From NCBI GenBank assembly GCA_963790325.1, contig CAWBNY010000002.1, forward strand, positions 124,001 through 188,000: a stretch of DNA of 64,000 bases, read 5' to 3'. The position numbers and the translations under genes are program-made. This stretch comes from JAXDMK01 sp963790325 (lineage in GTDB: Bacteria > Actinomycetota > Acidimicrobiia > Acidimicrobiales > AC-14). Under the pieces are notes generated by a model. It was given only the letters and a program-made list of their open reading frames with translations, searched no databases and had not been told where the DNA came from. Shown here in pieces: positions 7,286-15,717 of this stretch. The first letter of the stretch is position 1. Each line of letters opens with the position of its first letter.

Positions 7286-7611
7286 CCGATCTGCCCGGGA
7301 GGGGTGAGCTGTGGTGGTGCGAGCTACCCGAGATCGGCCGGCGGCCGGTGGTGATCCTGTCCCGGAACGCCGCGATCCCGCGGCTTCGGCGCGCCCTGAT
7401 CGCGCCCTGCACGACGACGATCCGAGGGTTGCCGAGCGAGGTCCTGCTCGAGCCGGGAGACGATCCCGTTCCCCAGCGGAGTGCCGTCAATCTGGATTCC
7501 GTGGAGAGCGTCTCGGTCGCCGTGCTGGTCCAGAGGCTCGGCACGCTGAGCGATGACCGCATGCGCGACCTGTGCCGGGCGCTCGCAGTCGCCGTCGACT
7601 GCAGCGATTGA
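7282..7611 (+). CDS. MazF/PemK-family endoribonuclease toxin
   Basis: A 109-residue toxin of the MazF fold. Family marks are GELWWCELPEIGRRPVVILSR (beta hairpin and first conserved segment), CTTTIRGLPSEVLLEPGDD and the closing SAVNLDSVESVSVAVL. MazF enzymes cut single-stranded mRNA at short specific sequences; the target site cannot be predicted here. GTG at 7282 gives the usual four-base coupling with the antitoxin. The pair stands alone, with no mobile-element remains next to it. Confidence 0.88.
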   Translation: MTDLPGRGELWWCELPEIGRRPVVILSRNAAIPRLRRALIAPCTTTIRGLPSEVLLEPGDDPVPQRSAVNLDSVESVSVAVLVQRLGTLSDDRMRDLCRALAVAVDCSD

Positions 7612-7783
7612 CGGGTCGGCGCTCTCCTCCTCTCGTGCGGCAGCATCCGGGGGAAGGCAGTGCCGGCCTTGGCTCAGGCACCGCGGCATGGACCGCGCCG
7701 GGCGTCCGTCGCGGGACGGCCGACGGACCGCCCGTGGCCTGGCGGGCCAGGGTTTCCCGTCGGCGGCGAGCAGACGTCGCTTT

Positions 7784-9136
7784 CTAGCCCAGAGGCGTCA
7801 CCCGGCAGGGGAGGACGCCCGCCGGTCGCAACGAGACCGCGACCTCGAGGGGCGGCTCCTCCAGCACCGATTCGAGGCGGAAGGCGCGCACGAGGGTCGC
7901 CACCGCCACCACCAGCTCGGCGGTGGCCAGGTGCTGGCCGATGCAGGCCCGGGGACCGCCGCCGAAGGGAAGGTGGTGGTAGCGGCCGGGCTCGGAGGCG
8001 AAGCGGTCGGGGTCGAAGCGGTGGGGGTCGGGCCACACGTCGGGGTTGTGGTGGACGCCCCAGATGCTCACCGCCACCAGGTGCCCGGGCGTGACCTCCT
8101 GCCCGTCGAGGGTGGTCGGCTGGTGGGCGTGGCGCACGAGGGTGTGCGCCGGCGGGTAGAGGCGCATGGTCTCGTCGACGACCTGGGCGGTGTAGGTGAG
8201 GTCCGGGATGTCGGCGACGGCCACCGGCCGGTCGCCGAGGACCGACGCCACCTCGTCCCGGACCCGCTGCTGGACGTCGGGGTGGCGGCCGAGGAGCTGG
8301 AGGGTGAGGGCCATGGTGGTGCCGGTGGTCTCGTGGCCGGCGAGCAGGAGGATGAGGGCCTGGTCCCGGACGGCGTCGTCGTCGAGGGCGGTGCCGTCCT
8401 CCGGGTCGCGGGCGGCGAGGAGAAGGCTGAGGAGATCGTCGCCGCCGAGGTCGCCGGCCCCTTCCCGGCGCTGGGCGATGAGGCGCTCGACCAGGCCCCA
8501 CAGCTCCCGGCGGGCGGCCTCGGCCCGGCGGTTGGCCCGGGTGGGGACCCACGCCGGCAGGCGTACGGGTGACAGCACCCGGCGGGCGGCGTAGGTGTTG
8601 AGGACGGGCACGGTCCGGCGCAGGACGGGGGCGGCCGACTCGACGTCGGCGCCGAAGACGCTCCGCCCGAGGACGTCGAGGGTGTAGTGGGCGCCGGCGG
8701 CGTTGAGGTCGACCGGCCGGTCGCCGGCCGCGGCCCAGGTCGCGGCCAGGCGATCGGCGGCGGCGGCCATCCCGTCCACGTAGGTCGTGACCCGCCGCCT
8801 GGTGAACAGGGGCGCCACGATGCTGCGGTCGCGTTGCCAGCGGGCACCACCGCTGAGCAGCAGGCCGTCGCCGAAGAGCCGCCGCAGCTCGCCGATGCCG
8901 GGGACCTCCTTGTCGTAGCGGGCGGATTCGGTGGACAGGACCTGGCGGGCGTCGTCGGGGCGGAAGACGGTGTCGAACACGAACCCGACCTTGGGCGGCC
9001 CCACCCGGAAGCGCACCCTCCGCCCGCGGTGATCCCGCAGGGCGGCGGCGTAGGTGGCGAGCTGGTCCCGCTTGAAGTCGGCGCCCGACCCCGACAGCAA
9101 CGCGCCCCGGATCATCGGCGGCTGGTCGGCGGCCAC
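7784..9136 (-). CDS. Cytochrome P450
   Basis: A 450-residue complete P450. The oxygen-activating I-helix motif is AGHETT, the K-helix ExxR is ETMR, and the heme-binding loop is FGGGPRACIG with Cys398 as thiolate ligand. It has no N-terminal membrane anchor, as in soluble bacterial P450s. The sequence resembles the broad CYP class that includes fatty-acid and sterol hydroxylases, but the substrate is unknown. It lies 99 bases downstream of the 2-oxoadipate dioxygenase gene on the same strand; a shared transcript is possible, but a role in lysine breakdown is not obvious. Confidence 0.93.
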   Translation of the reverse strand: MAADQPPMIRGALLSGSGADFKRDQLATYAAALRDHRGRRVRFRVGPPKVGFVFDTVFRPDDARQVLSTESARYDKEVPGIGELRRLFGDGLLLSGGARWQRDRSIVAPLFTRRRVTTYVDGMAAAADRLAATWAAAGDRPVDLNAAGAHYTLDVLGRSVFGADVESAAPVLRRTVPVLNTYAARRVLSPVRLPAWVPTRANRRAEAARRELWGLVERLIAQRREGAGDLGGDDLLSLLLAARDPEDGTALDDDAVRDQALILLLAGHETTGTTMALTLQLLGRHPDVQQRVRDEVASVLGDRPVAVADIPDLTYTAQVVDETMRLYPPAHTLVRHAHQPTTLDGQEVTPGHLVAVSIWGVHHNPDVWPDPHRFDPDRFASEPGRYHHLPFGGGPRACIGQHLATAELVVAVATLVRAFRLESVLEEPPLEVAVSLRPAGVLPCRVTPLG

Positions 9137-9235
9137 GAGGAGGGAGGATAGGAGGCGACGGCTCGCGACCGCTCGCAGGCGGATGTCGGGGTGGCGGGGA
9201 TCGGCGCCACCGGCCGCCGGCGTCGTGGCTGCGGA

Positions 9236-10246
9236 TCAGCCCGGAGCCGTCGACCCCCGGGTCATGGTGAAGATCTCCTGGGCGTTGGCCGCGTCGAAGG
9301 CGAGGTCGGGGCCGGAACCATCGGGGAGGGGGTGACGGGTGATGAGCTCGAAGAACGAGCCGGGGACGGGGCGGGTCTCCGTCGACCGCTCGCCCACCCG
9401 GAACTTCCGCTCCACCGTCACCGCCCGGTGGGCGGTCTGGCACACCCGGCCCGACGCCGAGACCTCCACCTTGTCCTTGATCGGCCGGCCCGCCCGGCGC
9501 TCGGCCTCGGCCACCGCCACCACGTCGTCGACCCGGTCGGTGGCGTGGTTGAAGGCGGTGCCCTCGGTGGCGATCCAGGCCATCTCGGCGGACTCGGCCA
9601 GCAGCGCCTCGTAGTCGGCCAGCGAGGGCGGGCCGTGCTGGCGGGCGAAGCAGGTGGCCAGCTCGCCCACCAGGGACTCGGCCGCGGCCAGGGGCAGGTG
9701 GCCGTCGGCGCCCAGGCGGTCGAGGTTGAGGACGGCCAGGCTGGTGAGGGGATCCCTCGACGAGCCCACGACCCGAGCGGCGGCGGCCACGAACCCGTCG
9801 GAGAAGCGGTCGGCGTGGAGCTCGCTGACGAAGTACTGGGGCACGTCGGCGGGCAGGTCGAGGTGGCACCACGAGTGGCCGGTCATCTGCAGCCGGCCGA
9901 GGTCGTAGATGTCGCGCGGGGCGTAGCCGAGGGGGCGGAGGACGCGGGCGATGCTCTCCTGGCCGCCGGCGAGCTCCCCGCAGGCCACGCCGGCCACGGT
10001 GCGGACCGCCCCGTGGTCGAGGAAGAGGCGCCCGCCGCCGGCCCACCGCTCGTCGGCGTAGGCGGCCGCGCTCGGCACCCGCTCGAGCAGGTCGTGGAGG
10101 AGGACGACGCCGAGGGCCTGGGCGATCACGGCCCGGGTGGCGACGTCGCCGTCGAGTGCCGGATGGACCGTCAGGCCGCCGAGGAGGGCTGTCGCCCGCT
10201 CGGTGCCCAGTTGGGCTGCGACCAGGAGATGGAGGGCGGAGGTCAT
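9236..10246 (-). CDS. hglS: DUF1338 protein, 2-oxoadipate dioxygenase/decarboxylase-like
   Basis: A 336-residue DUF1338 member. The family, typified by HglS/YdcJ, is an Fe(II) enzyme turning 2-oxoadipate into D-2-hydroxyglutarate with loss of CO2. Visible marks are SELHADRFSDGF (first His ligand region), EGTAFNHATDRVDDV and FFELITRHPL (a candidate Glu ligand). It is shorter than the roughly 460-residue proteobacterial HglS, so function is inferred from fold and context. Its ATG overlaps the upstream saccharopine-dehydrogenase-like gene by four bases (ATGA), and aminoadipate-semialdehyde and D-2-hydroxyglutarate dehydrogenase genes are adjacent, which supports a place in lysine catabolism. Confidence 0.82.
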   Translation of the reverse strand: MTSALHLLVAAQLGTERATALLGGLTVHPALDGDVATRAVIAQALGVVLLHDLLERVPSAAAYADERWAGGGRLFLDHGAVRTVAGVACGELAGGQESIARVLRPLGYAPRDIYDLGRLQMTGHSWCHLDLPADVPQYFVSELHADRFSDGFVAAAARVVGSSRDPLTSLAVLNLDRLGADGHLPLAAAESLVGELATCFARQHGPPSLADYEALLAESAEMAWIATEGTAFNHATDRVDDVVAVAEAERRAGRPIKDKVEVSASGRVCQTAHRAVTVERKFRVGERSTETRPVPGSFFELITRHPLPDGSGPDLAFDAANAQEIFTMTRGSTAPG

Positions 10247-11325
10247 GCGGCCAGGGCGGCGGCGTCGCCCAGCAGGCGGCCGGTGGGGGTGGCGGTGAAG
10301 GCGGCCAGGTCGACGTCCTCCTGGCGGACGAAACCCCGGTCGGGGAGATGGCCGGTGGCCACCAGGTCGACGACGGCGGCGGCGGAGGCGGCCGTCGTCC
10401 AGGAGATGGCCCGCCACCGTTGGCCGTCGATCCACAGCGGCTCGTAGCTGCGGACGACCTGCTCCCGCACGGTGCGTCCGTGGCGGACCCCCTCGACCGC
10501 GGCGTACAGGTAGACGACGTCGTCGCCCACCGGCGGCTTGGCGTCGACCAGGATGCGGCCGGCCAGCTCCCGCTGGTGGCGGAGATGGAGCTCGTCGAAG
10601 AAGAAACGCATGAGCTGGCAGTGGCCCGGGTAGCGGAGGGTCTTGTAGTCGAGCCGGTCGAGACGTCCGTCGAAGGTGGCGCACATGGTGCCCAGCCCGC
10701 CGGACGTGGTGAACGCCTCCAGTTGGGTGCCGCCGATCCACACGTGCTCGAGGTCTCCCATCGACGGGACGATCCGGCGGTGACCGTCGCGGATGACCTC
10801 GCAGTCGTTGAGGTATTCGTTCACCACCCCCTCGGGAGACCAGTTGAAGGCGTAGCCGAGGAGTCCGCTCGGGTTGCGGGGCAGGGCGCCCACCTTGAGC
10901 TCCAGGGAGTGGAGGCGGTCGAAGCCCCGGGTGAGGCCGGCGCCGACGATGCAGATGAGGCCGGGGGCGAGGCCGCAGTTGGGAACGACGGCGGCGTCGG
11001 CCGTCTCCGCCAGCTCCTCCAGGAGGTGGCTGAGGGCCACGTCCTCGGAGAGGTCGAAGTAGTGGACGCCGATGTCGGCCGCGGCCGCAGCCAGTCCGGC
11101 GCTCAGGCGGTGCGGGAGGCAGGAGACGACCGCCTCGACGGTGCGGAGCGAGGCCCGGAGGGCCAACGGGTCGGATGCGTCGACCACGTGGACCGGGAAC
11201 GGGAGGCCGTCGGGAACGGTGCGGTCGGCGCCCTGGACGTCGAAGCCGGCGCCGTGGAGGAGGCGGGCCACGAGCTCGCCCACCTTGCCCAGACCACACA
11301 CCAGGACCGTGGTGAACGTTCTCAT
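10243..11325 (-). CDS. Saccharopine dehydrogenase-like NADP-binding protein
   Basis: A 360-residue protein with an N-terminal Rossmann motif (VLVCGLGKVGELVARLL) and the saccharopine-dehydrogenase C-terminal fold (CGLAPGLICIVGAGLT; YAFNWSPEGVVNEYLN; FTTSGGLGTMCATF). The NWSPEG...EY pattern is typical of the LYS9 branch, which cleaves saccharopine to glutamate and 2-aminoadipate semialdehyde. The divergent ALDH7-type gene would use that product, and HglS-like protein is coupled downstream. No lysine-2-oxoglutarate reductase is in the window, so the entry step (or an alternative lysine aminotransferase route) must be elsewhere. Confidence 0.85.
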   Translation of the reverse strand: MRTFTTVLVCGLGKVGELVARLLHGAGFDVQGADRTVPDGLPFPVHVVDASDPLALRASLRTVEAVVSCLPHRLSAGLAAAAADIGVHYFDLSEDVALSHLLEELAETADAAVVPNCGLAPGLICIVGAGLTRGFDRLHSLELKVGALPRNPSGLLGYAFNWSPEGVVNEYLNDCEVIRDGHRRIVPSMGDLEHVWIGGTQLEAFTTSGGLGTMCATFDGRLDRLDYKTLRYPGHCQLMRFFFDELHLRHQRELAGRILVDAKPPVGDDVVYLYAAVEGVRHGRTVREQVVRSYEPLWIDGQRWRAISWTTAASAAAVVDLVATGHLPDRGFVRQEDVDLAAFTATPTGRLLGDAAALAA

Positions 11326-11371
11326 GGACGAATGGTAAGGCGGCCAGGATCCCTATCATCGGCGTCAGACC

Positions 11372-12883
11372 GTGCGTGTTCTCCCCACCACCGAGGACCT
11401 TTCGGGCGCTGCCGGCGACGCCCTTCAGCGGATCGGCGTGGCCTGGCCGGTTGGAGGGGACCTACCCGCCCGGACGCCGGTGACGGGCGGGGTGCTGGGG
11501 TCGGTGGCGGCGTCGCCGGCGGCCGAGGTGGACCAGGTGGTGGGGGCGGCGGCGGAGGCGTTCGTCGGGTGGCGCTCGGTGCCTGCGCCCCGGCGGGGCG
11601 ACGTCGTCCGCCGGCTGGGGGAGCTGCTGCGGGAGCACCGGGCGGACCTGGCCACGCTGGTGACGATCGAGGCGGGCAAGATCCGGTCGGAGGCGGCGGG
11701 CGAGGTCCAGGAGATGATCGACGTCTGCGACTTCGCAGTGGGACTGTCCCGGCAGCTGTACGGGCTGACCATGCCGTCGGAGCGGCCGGGGCACTCGATG
11801 CGGGAGGTGTGGCACCCGCTGGGCGTGGTGGGGGTGATCACCTCGTTCAACTTCCCGGTCGCGGTGTGGGCGTGGAACGCGGCCCTGGCGGTGGTGGCGG
11901 GCGACCCGGTGGTGTGGAAGCCGTCGGAGAAGGCACCGCTGACGGCGCTGGCGGTCCACGGTCTGGCGGTGCGGGCGGGGGCGCCGGAAGGCCTGTTCGG
12001 CCTGGTTCTCGGAGGGGCCGAGGTGGGCCGGAGGTTGGTCGACGATCCCCGGGTGGCGCTGCTGGCGGCGACCGGGTCGACGGCCATGGGCCGGGCGGTG
12101 GGGCCCCGGGTGGCGGCCCGCTTCGGGCGCTGCCTGCTCGAGCTGGGCGGGAACAACGCGGCGGTGGTGGCCCCGTCGGCCGACCTCGAGCTCACCGTGC
12201 GGGCGGTCGTCTTCGCCGCCGCCGGCACCGCCGGACAGCGGTGCACCACGCTGCGGCGCCTGATCGTCCACCGGTCGGTGCACGACGAGCTGGTCGGACG
12301 CCTGGTGTCGGCCTACGGGACGCTGCCCGTGGGCTCGCCGTCGGCCGCGAGCACCCTGGTCGGGCCGTTGATCGACGGTGGGGCGTTCGCCGGGTTCGAG
12401 GGTGCCCTGGTGGAGGCGGCGGCCGAGGGGGGAACGGTGGTGGCCGGCGGGGAGCGGGTGCTGGCCGAGGAGGCACCGGAGGCGTTCTACGTCCGCCCGG
12501 CGGTGGTGACGATGCCCCGGCAGACCGGGTTGGTGCTGCGGGAGACGTTCGCCCCCATCGTGTACGTCGTCGCCTACGACGATTGGGACGAGGCCATCGC
12601 GCTGCACAACGCCGCCCGCCACGGTCTGGCATCGTCGGTGTTCACGACCGACGTGCGGGAGGCGGAGCGGTTCCTGTCCGCCGCCGGGTCGGATTGCGGG
12701 ATCGCCAACGTCAACATCGGCCCGTCGGGGGCCGAGATCGGCGGCGCCTTCGGTGGGGAGAAGGAGACGGGTGGCGGCCGGGAGTCGGGATCCGACGCGT
12801 GGAAGGCCTACATGCGGCGGATGACGGCCACGGTGAACTCGTCGTCCGACCTCCCGCTGGCCCAGGGGGTCGAGTTCCTCTGA
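11372..12883 (+). CDS. Aminoadipate-semialdehyde dehydrogenase (ALDH7 type)
   Basis: A 503-residue aldehyde dehydrogenase. The catalytic Cys lies in AAGTAGQRCTTLRR and the general-base Glu in LELGGNNAAV; the C-terminal signature GGEKETGGGRESGSDAWKAY and the NFPVAVWAWN segment are those of ALDH7A1/antiquitin rather than betaine or succinate-semialdehyde enzymes. The predicted reaction is oxidation of 2-aminoadipate 6-semialdehyde (or its cyclic form) to 2-aminoadipate with NAD(P). It starts at GTG, 46 bases from the divergent saccharopine dehydrogenase-like gene, so both probably share a control region. The stop codon lies at the edge of the 50-base palindromic element. Confidence 0.92.
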   Translation: MRVLPTTEDLSGAAGDALQRIGVAWPVGGDLPARTPVTGGVLGSVAASPAAEVDQVVGAAAEAFVGWRSVPAPRRGDVVRRLGELLREHRADLATLVTIEAGKIRSEAAGEVQEMIDVCDFAVGLSRQLYGLTMPSERPGHSMREVWHPLGVVGVITSFNFPVAVWAWNAALAVVAGDPVVWKPSEKAPLTALAVHGLAVRAGAPEGLFGLVLGGAEVGRRLVDDPRVALLAATGSTAMGRAVGPRVAARFGRCLLELGGNNAAVVAPSADLELTVRAVVFAAAGTAGQRCTTLRRLIVHRSVHDELVGRLVSAYGTLPVGSPSAASTLVGPLIDGGAFAGFEGALVEAAAEGGTVVAGGERVLAEEAPEAFYVRPAVVTMPRQTGLVLRETFAPIVYVVAYDDWDEAIALHNAARHGLASSVFTTDVREAERFLSAAGSDCGIANVNIGPSGAEIGGAFGGEKETGGGRESGSDAWKAYMRRMTATVNSSSDLPLAQGVEFL

Positions 12884-12931
12884 ACCGGTGACGGATCCCG
12901 GGGCCCTGGCCCCGAAAAACGTCACCGGTTC
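12882..12931. repeat. 50-base palindromic element, copy A
   Basis: Perfect 12-base inverted arms GAACCGGTGACG (12882-12893) and CGTCACCGGTTC (12920-12931) enclose 26 bases with an inner hairpin CGGGGCC-CT-GGCCCCG and then AAAAA. It lies between two convergent genes, overlaps the end of both stop codons, and could act as a bidirectional terminator. The same arms and the same 26-base spacing recur at 24240 and 46814. Confidence 0.8.
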
Positions 12932-14226
12932 GTCGGGGGCAGGAGGACGTTCGGGTTGAGGATGCCGTCGGGGTCGAGGGCCCGCTTGAGGGCCCGGAAG
13001 GCGTCGATCTCGGCTTGGGACCGGTTGAGGTGGAGCCACCGGCGCTTGGCCGTGCCGATGCCGTGCTCGGCGGAGATGCTCCCGCCCAGGCCGGCGACCA
13101 GGCGGAGGACGGCGTCGTCGACCCGCTCGTCGTCGGGGTCGACGCCGGTGACGTTGACGTGGACGTTGCCGTCGGCGGCGTGGCCCCACACCCAGGTGCG
13201 GGCGGCGGGGGCGAGGGCGGCCACGAGCGGGTCGACCTGGTCGATGAAGGCGGCCAGCCGATCGCCCGGCAGGGTGACGTCGAGCTTGTGGGGCGGGCCG
13301 AGGGTGTTGACCGCGGCCGCGTGGCCTTCGCGGATGGCCCACAGGTCGGGACCCTCGGCCACGCCGTCGAGACCGGCGTCGGCGGCCACCTCGACGAGGA
13401 GGTAGGCGACGTGGGGGCGATCGGTCGGCGGGCGGCGGCCCGTGACCCGGCAGACCAGGTCGACGCCGGCGGCCACCATCAGCTCGGCCGCCTCCAGTGA
13501 GGGGACGTGACGGCGGAGGTCGTCGGCGGCGGCGACGGCCGCGTCGACGCTGTCGAACCCGAGGAGGGTCGTCACCTGTTCCCCGGGCGGCGGCGGCACC
13601 AGGCGGAGGCGGGCGGCGGTGATCACGGCGAGGGTCCCCTCGGCGCCGCACAGGAGGGACGGGAGGTGGTAGCCGGTGTTGTCCTTGATCAGCCCACCCA
13701 GGTGGGAGACGACGGTCCCGTTCCCGAGGACCGCCTCCACGCCGAGGACCTGGGCCCGGGTGTCGCCGTGGCGCAGGACGCGGAGGCCGCCGGCGTTGGT
13801 GGCGATCGTCCCCCCGACGGTGGCCCGGGCCCGACTGGCGAAGTCGACGCCGTAGGCCCATCCGGCGGTGGCGGCCGCGTGGTGGACCGCGGCCAGGGTG
13901 GCGCCGGCGCCGGCGGTGATCTGCCCGGTGCGCCCGTCCACCGGTCCCGACCGGTCGAGGGCGCGCAGGCTGACGAGGACCTCGCCCCCGAGGGGCACCG
14001 ATCCCCCCACGAGGCCGGTGTTGCCGCCCTGGAGGGTGACGGCGATGCCGAGCCGGCGGCAGGCGGCGACGACGCCGGCCACGTCCTCCGTCGTCCGGGG
14101 GAGGAGCACGGCCGGGGTGGCGCCCGTGAAGCGTCCCGACCAGTCGACACAGTAGGGGGCGGTCTCGGCCGGCGCGGTGAGGACGCGGTCCGGGCCGAGG
14201 ATGTCGACGAACAGACTGGGGTCCAC
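12922..14226 (-). CDS. FAD-linked oxidase, D-2-hydroxyglutarate dehydrogenase-like
   Basis: A 434-residue member of the FAD_binding_4/FAD-oxidase_C family (GlcD, D-LDH, D-2-HGDH). N-terminal FAD loop: LQGGNTGLVGGSVP; then FASRARATVGGTIATNAGG; C-terminal catalytic HAADGNVHVNV and EHGIGTAKRRWL, ending DPDGILNPNVLLPP. In this cluster the likely reaction is D-2-hydroxyglutarate to 2-oxoglutarate, using the product of the HglS-like enzyme; glycolate or D-lactate are alternatives. It begins with GTG at 14226, 27 bases from the divergent FGGY kinase, and its last codons (AAC CGG TGA) are supplied by the palindromic element. Confidence 0.88.
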   Translation of the reverse strand: MDPSLFVDILGPDRVLTAPAETAPYCVDWSGRFTGATPAVLLPRTTEDVAGVVAACRRLGIAVTLQGGNTGLVGGSVPLGGEVLVSLRALDRSGPVDGRTGQITAGAGATLAAVHHAAATAGWAYGVDFASRARATVGGTIATNAGGLRVLRHGDTRAQVLGVEAVLGNGTVVSHLGGLIKDNTGYHLPSLLCGAEGTLAVITAARLRLVPPPPGEQVTTLLGFDSVDAAVAAADDLRRHVPSLEAAELMVAAGVDLVCRVTGRRPPTDRPHVAYLLVEVAADAGLDGVAEGPDLWAIREGHAAAVNTLGPPHKLDVTLPGDRLAAFIDQVDPLVAALAPAARTWVWGHAADGNVHVNVTGVDPDDERVDDAVLRLVAGLGGSISAEHGIGTAKRRWLHLNRSQAEIDAFRALKRALDPDGILNPNVLLPPTNR

Positions 14227-14253
14227 CGGCCGATCGTGGCACGGTAGGCGTCC

Positions 14254-15657
14254 ATGCACCGGACGGATCTCGTCGTCGGGGTCGACATGGCGACGGCCGA
14301 GGTGCGGGCGGTGGCGGTCGACGGCGGCGGCCGGGTGGTGGCCGAGGCCCGCCGGTCGTTGCCGGTGCCATCGTCGCCCCGGCCCCGGTGGTCGGAGCAG
14401 GACCCGGGGACGTGGTGGCCGGCGGTGGCGGGGACGCTGGCCGAGGTGACGGGGGCGGGCGGTGGACGGGTGGTGGCGGTGAGCGTGTGCGCCACCTCGG
14501 GGACGGTGGTGGCGCTCGACGGCGGCGGCGCGCCCATCGGGATGGCCCTCACCTACGCCGACCAACGGGCGGCGGTCGAGGCGGAGTCGGTCGGGGTGCC
14601 GCCGTCGTTCGGGCTCCCGAAGTGGGGGTGGCTGGTGGCGCACCGGTCGCCGGCGCCGGCGTTCCTGGCCCACGCGTCCGACGTGGTCGTGGCCCGGCTG
14701 GTCGGCGGGTCCCGGGTGCCGACCGACTGGAGCCACGCCTTGAAGAGCGGTTTCGACCTGGTGCGGGGGGACTGGGCGTGGGACGCGATGGCGATGCTGA
14801 GGATCGACGCCTCGATGCTCCCGGCGGTGCGCCGGCCGACGTCGGCAGCGGGTCGCGTCGGCCGGGAGGCGGCGGCCGCCACCGGCCTGCCGCTCGGTTG
14901 CGAGGTCCGGCTGGGGATGACAGACGGGTGCGCGTCCCAACTGGCGGCGGGCGCGGGCGAGCCGGGTCGGTTCGTGTCGGTCCTCGGATCGACCCTCGTC
15001 ATCAAGGGGGCGAGCCAAGAGCTGGTGGTCGACCCGACGGGGGCGGTCTACAGCCACCGCCACCCCGACGGATGGTGGCTGCCGGGGGGCGCGTCGAGCG
15101 CCGGCGGCCGGGCGTTGGCCGAGGGCTTCCCCGGCCGGGACCCGGCCGAGCTCGACCGGGTGGCGGCAGCCCACGGCCCGGCCACGTGCGTCGTGTACCC
15201 CCTGGTCGGGCGGGGTGAGCGGTTCCCGTTCGTGGCGCCCGACGCCGACGGGTTCGTGGTGGGCGAGCCGTCGGGCGAGGCCGACCGGGTGCGGGCCACG
15301 CTCGAAGGGGTGGCGTTCGTGGAGCGGCTGGGGTACGAGCGCCTGGCCGCCCTGGGGGCGCCGGTGGCGCCGCCGGTCGTGGTGACCGGTGGTGGGAGCC
15401 GGAGCCCGCTGTGGAACCGCATCCGAGCCACGGTGCTGGGGATGCCGGTGATGGCCGTCCCCGACGCCTGCACCGCCCGGGGGGCCGCCATCCTCGCCGC
15501 CGCCGGCACCCTCCACCCCGACCTGGCCGCCGCCACCGCGGCCATGTCCGCCTCGGGGTCGGTCGTCGAGCCGGACGAGGAGGAGCGGGAGGCGATGGAG
15601 GCCGGCTACCGGCGCTTCCGAACCGCCGTCGCCGCCCGTGGCTGGATCTCCGACTGA
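14254..15657 (+). CDS. FGGY-family carbohydrate kinase
   Basis: A 467-residue sugar kinase of the xylulokinase/glycerol-kinase fold. The ATPase phosphate-1 region is VVGVDMATAEVRAVAVDGGG near the N-terminus; SVCATSGTVVALD and GMTDGCASQLAAGA follow; the adenosine motif VVTGGGSRSPLWNRIRA is near residue 375. Substrate cannot be fixed: the active-site Asp region (TYADQRA) resembles pentulose kinases. It is divergent from the flavoprotein gene; no transporter or isomerase is next to it, so it seems an isolated kinase. Confidence 0.87.
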   Translation: MHRTDLVVGVDMATAEVRAVAVDGGGRVVAEARRSLPVPSSPRPRWSEQDPGTWWPAVAGTLAEVTGAGGGRVVAVSVCATSGTVVALDGGGAPIGMALTYADQRAAVEAESVGVPPSFGLPKWGWLVAHRSPAPAFLAHASDVVVARLVGGSRVPTDWSHALKSGFDLVRGDWAWDAMAMLRIDASMLPAVRRPTSAAGRVGREAAAATGLPLGCEVRLGMTDGCASQLAAGAGEPGRFVSVLGSTLVIKGASQELVVDPTGAVYSHRHPDGWWLPGGASSAGGRALAEGFPGRDPAELDRVAAAHGPATCVVYPLVGRGERFPFVAPDADGFVVGEPSGEADRVRATLEGVAFVERLGYERLAALGAPVAPPVVVTGGGSRSPLWNRIRATVLGMPVMAVPDACTARGAAILAAAGTLHPDLAAATAAMSASGSVVEPDEEEREAMEAGYRRFRTAVAARGWISD

Positions 15658-15700
15658 CGCCAGCCGGCGCCCCGCCCACGCCGCCGGGGTGGGTGCCCCG

Positions 15701-15717
15701 CCCCGACCGGGTCGGGG
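15701..15717. terminator. Hairpin between convergent genes
   Basis: CCCCGAC-CGG-GTCGGGG forms a seven-base-pair, all-GC-rich stem with a three-base loop just after the FGGY kinase gene and right before the stop of the WYL regulator on the other strand. No T-run follows, as is usual in such GC-rich genomes. Confidence 0.45.

Noticed and set aside
7049..7611. The toxin-antitoxin pair as part of a genomic island
   Set aside because: No integrase, tRNA, att-like repeat or composition change flanks it.
13507..14247. Long open frames on the strand opposite the flavoprotein and other genes
   Set aside because: They are antisense shadows of high-GC genes: no family motifs, proline/arginine-rich or glycine-rich composition, and third-position bias fits the opposite strand.
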